Positions 59,547-64,000 of a stretch of DNA of 64,000 bases are shown here, piece after piece. The position numbers were made by a program, and so were the translations under genes. Position 1 is the first letter of the stretch. Each line of letters starts with the position of its first letter. This DNA comes from Ophiura sarsii (lineage: Eukaryota; Echinodermata; Ophiuroidea; Amphilepidida; Ophiuridae). The notes under the pieces are model-generated. The model ran no database searches. It saw only the letters and a program-made list of their open reading frames with translations, and was not told where the DNA came from. The DNA lies in the NCBI GenBank assembly GCA_035610835.1, contig CM069443.1:57181266-57245265 (forward strand), given 5' to 3'.

Positions 59547-59681
59547 ACTCATTCTGAAATGGTCAAAACCCGTGTTTCAGAATGAGTCCCATAGAGATTA
59601 CATGTAAAAATTGGACTCGAACCTATAATCTGATTATACACCACCTTATTAACGCTTTCAGAGGTCAATTGCATTTACAAA
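59547..59681 (-). repeat. further partial satellite-like unit in reverse orientation
   Basis: CTCATTCTGAAATGG / TTTCAGAATGAG hairpin, CATAGAGATTACATGTAAAA and GGTCAATTGCATTTACAAA place it in the same family as 58848-59300. It is separated from those units by about 250 bp of other sequence including a mariner-type right end. Confidence 0.85.
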
Positions 59682-59713
59682 CAAACCAACAAACACCAAC
59701 AAACAACCCTGCA

Positions 59714-59800
59714 ACTCACAATACAACCGCCGCTGTACGATCGCCGCTGTACGATGATCGTACAGCCGTACGATGATCGTACAGGCGTTGTATTGTGAGT
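59714..59800. repeat. GC-rich nested hairpin
   Basis: ACTCACAATACAAC (59714-59727) and GTTGTATTGTGAGT (59787-59800) are perfect complements. The loop contains CGCTGTACGAT and ATCGTACAG copies that pair among themselves, giving a second layer of folding. Confidence 0.8.
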
Positions 59801-59874
59801 GGTGTATAATATCGCGACAACACAAAACGAGCTCGACTACATCGATAGCTGCCGTGTGATGAATTTTTTATGGT

Positions 59875-59924
59875 CATGCGCAGACCTTTCTAAAACGGTA
59901 CTCATTCCAAAACATAACAGCGCC
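59875..59924 (-). repeat. head sequence of the repeat-bearing element, minus orientation
   Basis: Reverse complement of the head at 43071-43122, ending GCGCC exactly where copy 2 of the large segment begins (59920). Confidence 0.7.
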
Positions 59925-60714
59925 TTACAAAAATGTGATATAGAAAACTTATTTACAAATGCATACAAACTAATTAAAATCAATTAATATATGATAAAAC
60001 ACAATAGTTATTATACAAGTATAAAAATACAAAAAGATCCGGCTACAAAGAGCACGCATTATAAATCTGAAATTGAAATTTTTAATCCAAAATTAATTGC
60101 ACCTATAATAAAATTACAAGATCTAATAAATAAATATAATTAAACGAATATCAAACAACAATATATTATAATGGCACACGTATAACATCAAAAATCACAG
60201 GGAAATATATGTGTATCTTGAAGAAACCAATAAAGTTGAAAGAATGGCATTCCCCTTTAATTGTGTCCATTGTAAAAAGTCACAAAGTACATTTAAAAGA
60301 TTCCAAACGAAAAGTAATGTTGATGTGAAAACTGCGTTTTGAGATGTTTCTTAAATGAATTAGGTTTTGATATTACACGTAGTCTACTGGGTAGTTTGTT
60401 CCAGATTGTTGGTTAACAAAAGTGTATCCATTTTTGACAGTCATTCTGACATACTTACGAATAAAGATTTATAAATTGCATTTGATGAAAAAGCTGTTAC
60501 TAAGCATCACCGGGCAAAAAAGTACTTTGCTATTTTGTTAATGAAATATGGTACTTTAAAAATAACAAGTGCACAAGTTATTTGTTCACGGAGAAGCCAT
60601 CTCATCTCAGTCCATTTAACTAAACACTTCCGAACATGACTCAAAAACAAACATGAACAAACAGCACCCGTTGTCGATAGTATTATCAGTTTTGATAATC
60701 AATCAGTATAACAC

Positions 60715-61229
60715 CAGTAGCGTATCTAAGACGGCTTTGACCGGGAAGGCCAGCTCAAACTACCGGGCTAAAAAAAATCGAAGAGAAGGGAAGAAGAGAG
60801 AAGAGAGGAAGAGAAAAGGGGGAAGGAAAGAAAAGAAAGAGAGGCGGAGAAAGGGAAAAGGAAAGGGAGAAGAGAAACATAAAAGGGAAAAGGAATGAGA
60901 AAATCTAAAGGATTTGCAACTTTGCCCCTTGCCCGGTTTGATGATAGGCAATTTAGTATAAAAATGGCAAATTTGCTACGCGCGCATTTGTCCAGGAATA
61001 TCATTATAGAAGCCCGTTGGAAAGAAAAATGTACCTTAATATGGCCAGACTCGTGTAGATATGCTGTTAAAATTTCGATAGATATGCTGTTAAAAAAGGA
61101 TGCAACGTCATTCGCTGGAATAAACAAAGCACCTGCCCAATTGTTTACTTAACATAGGGTCGAACTGGTGTTCACCGGGAAGAAATACCCTTTGCCCCCA
61201 CCCCTGAAAAGACCCCAGATACGCCACTG
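60715..61229. mobile_element. hAT-type MITE within copy 2
   Basis: Orthologous to the element at 17211-17750: CAGTAGCGTATCT left end, AGATACGCCACTG right end, flanks TATAACAC and TATAAAAC. The left end has lost the GGGGGTCAGGGGGGG stretch. Confidence 0.8.
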
Positions 61230-61796
61230 TATAAAACAAGAGTTGTAATAGTCCACCATCAATATTTTGGCCAGATATGACTCTTTTGGAAGACACTTTG
61301 GAGGCATTCGTGTAAAATGTTGCATATGATATCTTTAAACTACTATATTTCATGAACGAAATAAATCAGCTCTTAGATTTCCCCCCAATAGTGTATTAAT
61401 TGTATTACTAAATCCGTTTTCATGGAATCACCCTGTAGTACTGAGATACCACAAAGTATATGCATGGTGAAAGCCATAGGCAAGGAAATTCTGAGCACAA
61501 TAAATCCCCAATATTCTACACTGGTGCGTTGTCATGGTATCCATGTACATACATTTTCCATTGAGTTTTCGTATTTTTTATTGGCTTTCTGTGCAGTTTA
61601 TAAATAGTTCAGAAAATACTTTAAACACAAAGGGAATTTTACAATCTGCAGTTTCAACGGCAATCGCATTTTCCTTTGCAAAATCATTTGCAATTTTCCA
61701 AAAAAATGTGTCGATAATATAATCTAAATTCAACAAAATGGCCTGTATGTTGGCATTTCGTCCACGATTTTTGGAGGAATTCGGAACACACATTTT

Positions 61797-62012
61797 GGGA
61801 AGGCTGGAACAGGAAATGCACGTTATAGAGTCATCTTTTAAAGGAAGGCTGGAACAGGGAGATCTACGTTATAGTCATCTTAAAGGAAAGGCTGGAACAG
61901 GGAAATGTACTTTACAGAGTCATATTTTAAGGGAAGGCTGGAACAGGAAAATGTACGTTATACAGTCATCTTTTAAAAGGAAAGCTACAACAGGGAAATA
62001 TACTTTATAGAG
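61797..62012 (+). repeat. 46 bp VNTR, five units (copy 2)
   Basis: GGAAGGCTGGAACAGG-led units, five here against three in copy 1. Units differ from one another by small indels. Confidence 0.8.
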
Positions 62013-64000
62013 TTTTCTTTTAAGGCAAAATTACTGCAGTTTTCAAAGCCTATCTCAAGGATTACTGAACCAATACTAGGCATGTTTGTACTGATTTCAA
62101 TGCATTTCTCATGTTGATTCCAAATATGGTATTGAAATTCAATAATGTTGACATTTTTGAAACATTTTGTGACATTTTGGAGTGTCGTCTGCTGACGCCT
62201 GCCGCGTGGAAAGTGTTAAGAATGTATTTATAATAACAAAAACCAGTCACACCATGGGGATGATGGTTTGGAAAAATCATTTCATAGTTGGTCTATACAT
62301 CAGAGATGATCATATTATCAAGAAAGGACATCCCAATAGCGCGATAAAGATCTCATGAATATATAATGAGGCAAATGTCTATGGGATTTAACTGTGTTAA
62401 AATCTCTCGATCTTTTTTTAATTTTTATGAAATCTGAATATCAACACATGCGACAAACATCATCGGTTTAAGTGAATATATTGAATATTTTATTAGGATT
62501 AGATATGTTTTCTAGAATATAAACCCTACGCAAATGCCTTTTGCAGCCAGTGTACCAATGCATTCGATACATGTTGCCCTTTAAATTATAAACAATCACC
62601 GTTGACTTTCTGTTATTCCCACATGTTGTGTGACGTCAAAGCCATACATGTATATCACTCTAGAAAGTATTGGAAAATAAAATGACACATAGTGTACATA
62701 AACGTAAACATCATATATCAATAATATCCGTTATGAGTATTAAATAGTCGATCAAAAAGTAATCGTGCGTAGGATCCTGTTTACAGATGCAATAGATTGA
62801 CGAGTCGACCAAAGTTGTGAATATCAATCAAATAGTCACGGAAGCAATATTTTTACAATGTCACTTTGTGATCGTTAGCATCCAACTTCGTCTGATGGTA
62901 TTCCATTACAATCAGCGATGCCATTGCAACGAAGTTGTACGGGTAGTATCTCTAAACCATTGGAGCACTTCATAACTGAAACAGTAACAGTGTGTAATAA
63001 TTTGGTATTAGGAAAATGAAAAGTCACGGTTCTATAACGAATTGCTTAGGAATGTTCTATACTGGTATGTGGACTTTATTATGCTATTGAAAGTTCAGAT
63101 ACATGTAGCTTCTCAATATAATTTTACACTCGCGTCTCTCTTCAATTGAAAAAGCGTGGTAATTGCGCCTCTAATACACGAGCTAATTAGATAGTTCAAT
63201 GCCCGTTTTTTCCCGTTTTCAGACATGCGCAGAAAGGATCACATGTGAAAATCCGAAATGTTGAATTTCTTTTACACGGGTAGCTACTGTTCGGACACAA
63301 ATTGTGGTTTACGGAATGAGTGATGACATATGGTCTTCACCCAAAATATTTTCTTCAGGAATATAGCTACATTTCTGTATATGCGGCTGTTTGTTATTCT
63401 TAAAGAACACATAGTAACAAGCATTTATACGGGACTATACGTCCAACAAATACAAATATTTTACGAAATTTTCTAAATGTAAACAAAAACTCTTACGCTG
63501 ATCTTAAAGTGACACTTTCACAGTAATAACATAGATGAACGCGGAGTTTGCTAACGATAAAGAAACTGGCGGTACCATACCAACCGTTGTTGCTGCGCGA
63601 TCGCGTTTAACATGGCGCACGCGATTCAGCGCACACGTAATGACGCAGACAAAGTGGGGACACGGTTGTGGCGCAAACTGTACATTGTAAACGGGGCATG
63701 TAGTGAAAGCAGGCAGTCCGTACGGTTGCTCCGCGGTGCATACCGTACAGTACAATAAAATGTAACGAGAGCAAGACACAAACAAAACATTAATCATAAA
63801 GCCAAGACCTTTATTTTAATAAAGAAACTGGGAGCAAGGCGCAAACCGTATCCAGGATAAAGGAAAATACATTTGATGGAGTCATGACTCATGCAGTTGT
63901 AGCCCCATGGCGCATGGCTGGTCATGAAGCTATGGGCTGGTGGATCAGGGTCGACCCCCACCCCCCACACACCCCTTTTATTTTTTGTGTGCGACTTATT

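Larger units (their letters stand above)
59920..64000. repeat. copy 2 of the duplicated segment, cut by the window end
   Basis: Direct-orientation match of 16420-20686. Compared with copy 1 it lacks the 165 bp candidate retrozyme, about 35 bp of the hAT left end and about 75 bp near 62738, and has two extra VNTR units. Most else is the same, so the duplication is fairly recent. The 97-codon frame at 63504-63797 (-) is kept only because the copies are young. Confidence 0.9.

Overview
The window looks like nuclear DNA from a metazoan, most likely a marine invertebrate deuterostome such as an echinoderm. The assignment is an inference. It rests on one intronless leucine-rich-repeat GPCR of the relaxin-receptor/LGR type set in about 60 kb of repeats, a Penelope-like retroelement with a GIY-YIG domain, a tRNA-derived SINE and many short inverted-repeat DNA elements. 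Nothing bacterial (operons, Shine-Dalgarno spacing, CRISPR) is present.

Only one gene is intact: the receptor gene at 35498-39910 (+), 1470 residues, with a signal peptide, a cysteine-rich possibly CUB-like N-terminal region, about 36 LRRs of 24 residues and seven membrane helices with LGR/RXFP-type motifs. Three other coding relics belong to retroelements: a frameshifted LINE RT (8223-9570, +), a nearly intact Penelope-like element (23088-25221, -) and a LINE C-terminal fragment (about 56054-56398, -).

Layout. 1-10 kb: unique-looking AT-rich DNA with a piggyBac-type MITE, another palindromic MITE and the LINE relic. 10-14 kb: copy A of a 2.4 kb repeat holding a degenerate telomere-like block, then a foldback element. 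14.7-16.2 kb: a SINE with target-site duplication and two mariner-type MITEs. 16.4-20.7 kb: copy 1 of a duplicated segment of more than 4 kb. 20.9-22.9 kb: degenerate minisatellite. 23-25 kb: Penelope-like element. 25.8-27 kb: palindromic CACTG-ended transposon. 27.4-30.3 kb: copy B of the 2.4 kb repeat. 31-34.5 kb: three inverted-repeat elements. 35-40 kb: the GPCR. 41-43 kb: MITEs. 43.8-50.6 kb: about 32 almost identical copies of a 215 bp satellite, ending in an assembly gap. 51-59 kb: a hAT-like element with a 100 nt G tract, tandem duplications, MITEs and diverged reverse-oriented relatives of the satellite. 59.9 kb to the end: copy 2 of the >4 kb segment.

The most notable signal is in copy 1 of the duplicated segment. 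A 165 bp insertion flanked by a perfect 13 bp duplication is missing, cleanly, from copy 2, and it carries what reads as a type I hammerhead ribozyme core. Size, ribozyme and integration signature fit the small non-autonomous 'retrozyme' retroelements known from animals. The second is that the 215 bp satellite has a 16 bp perfect hairpin whose diverged relatives 9-15 kb away carry paired compensatory changes, and both sit beside the same 50 bp head sequence, which suggests the satellite grew out of the repeat core of a mobile element.

All calls were made by eye from sequence and translations; no searches or alignments were run, and repeat boundaries are approximate unless given with terminal motifs.
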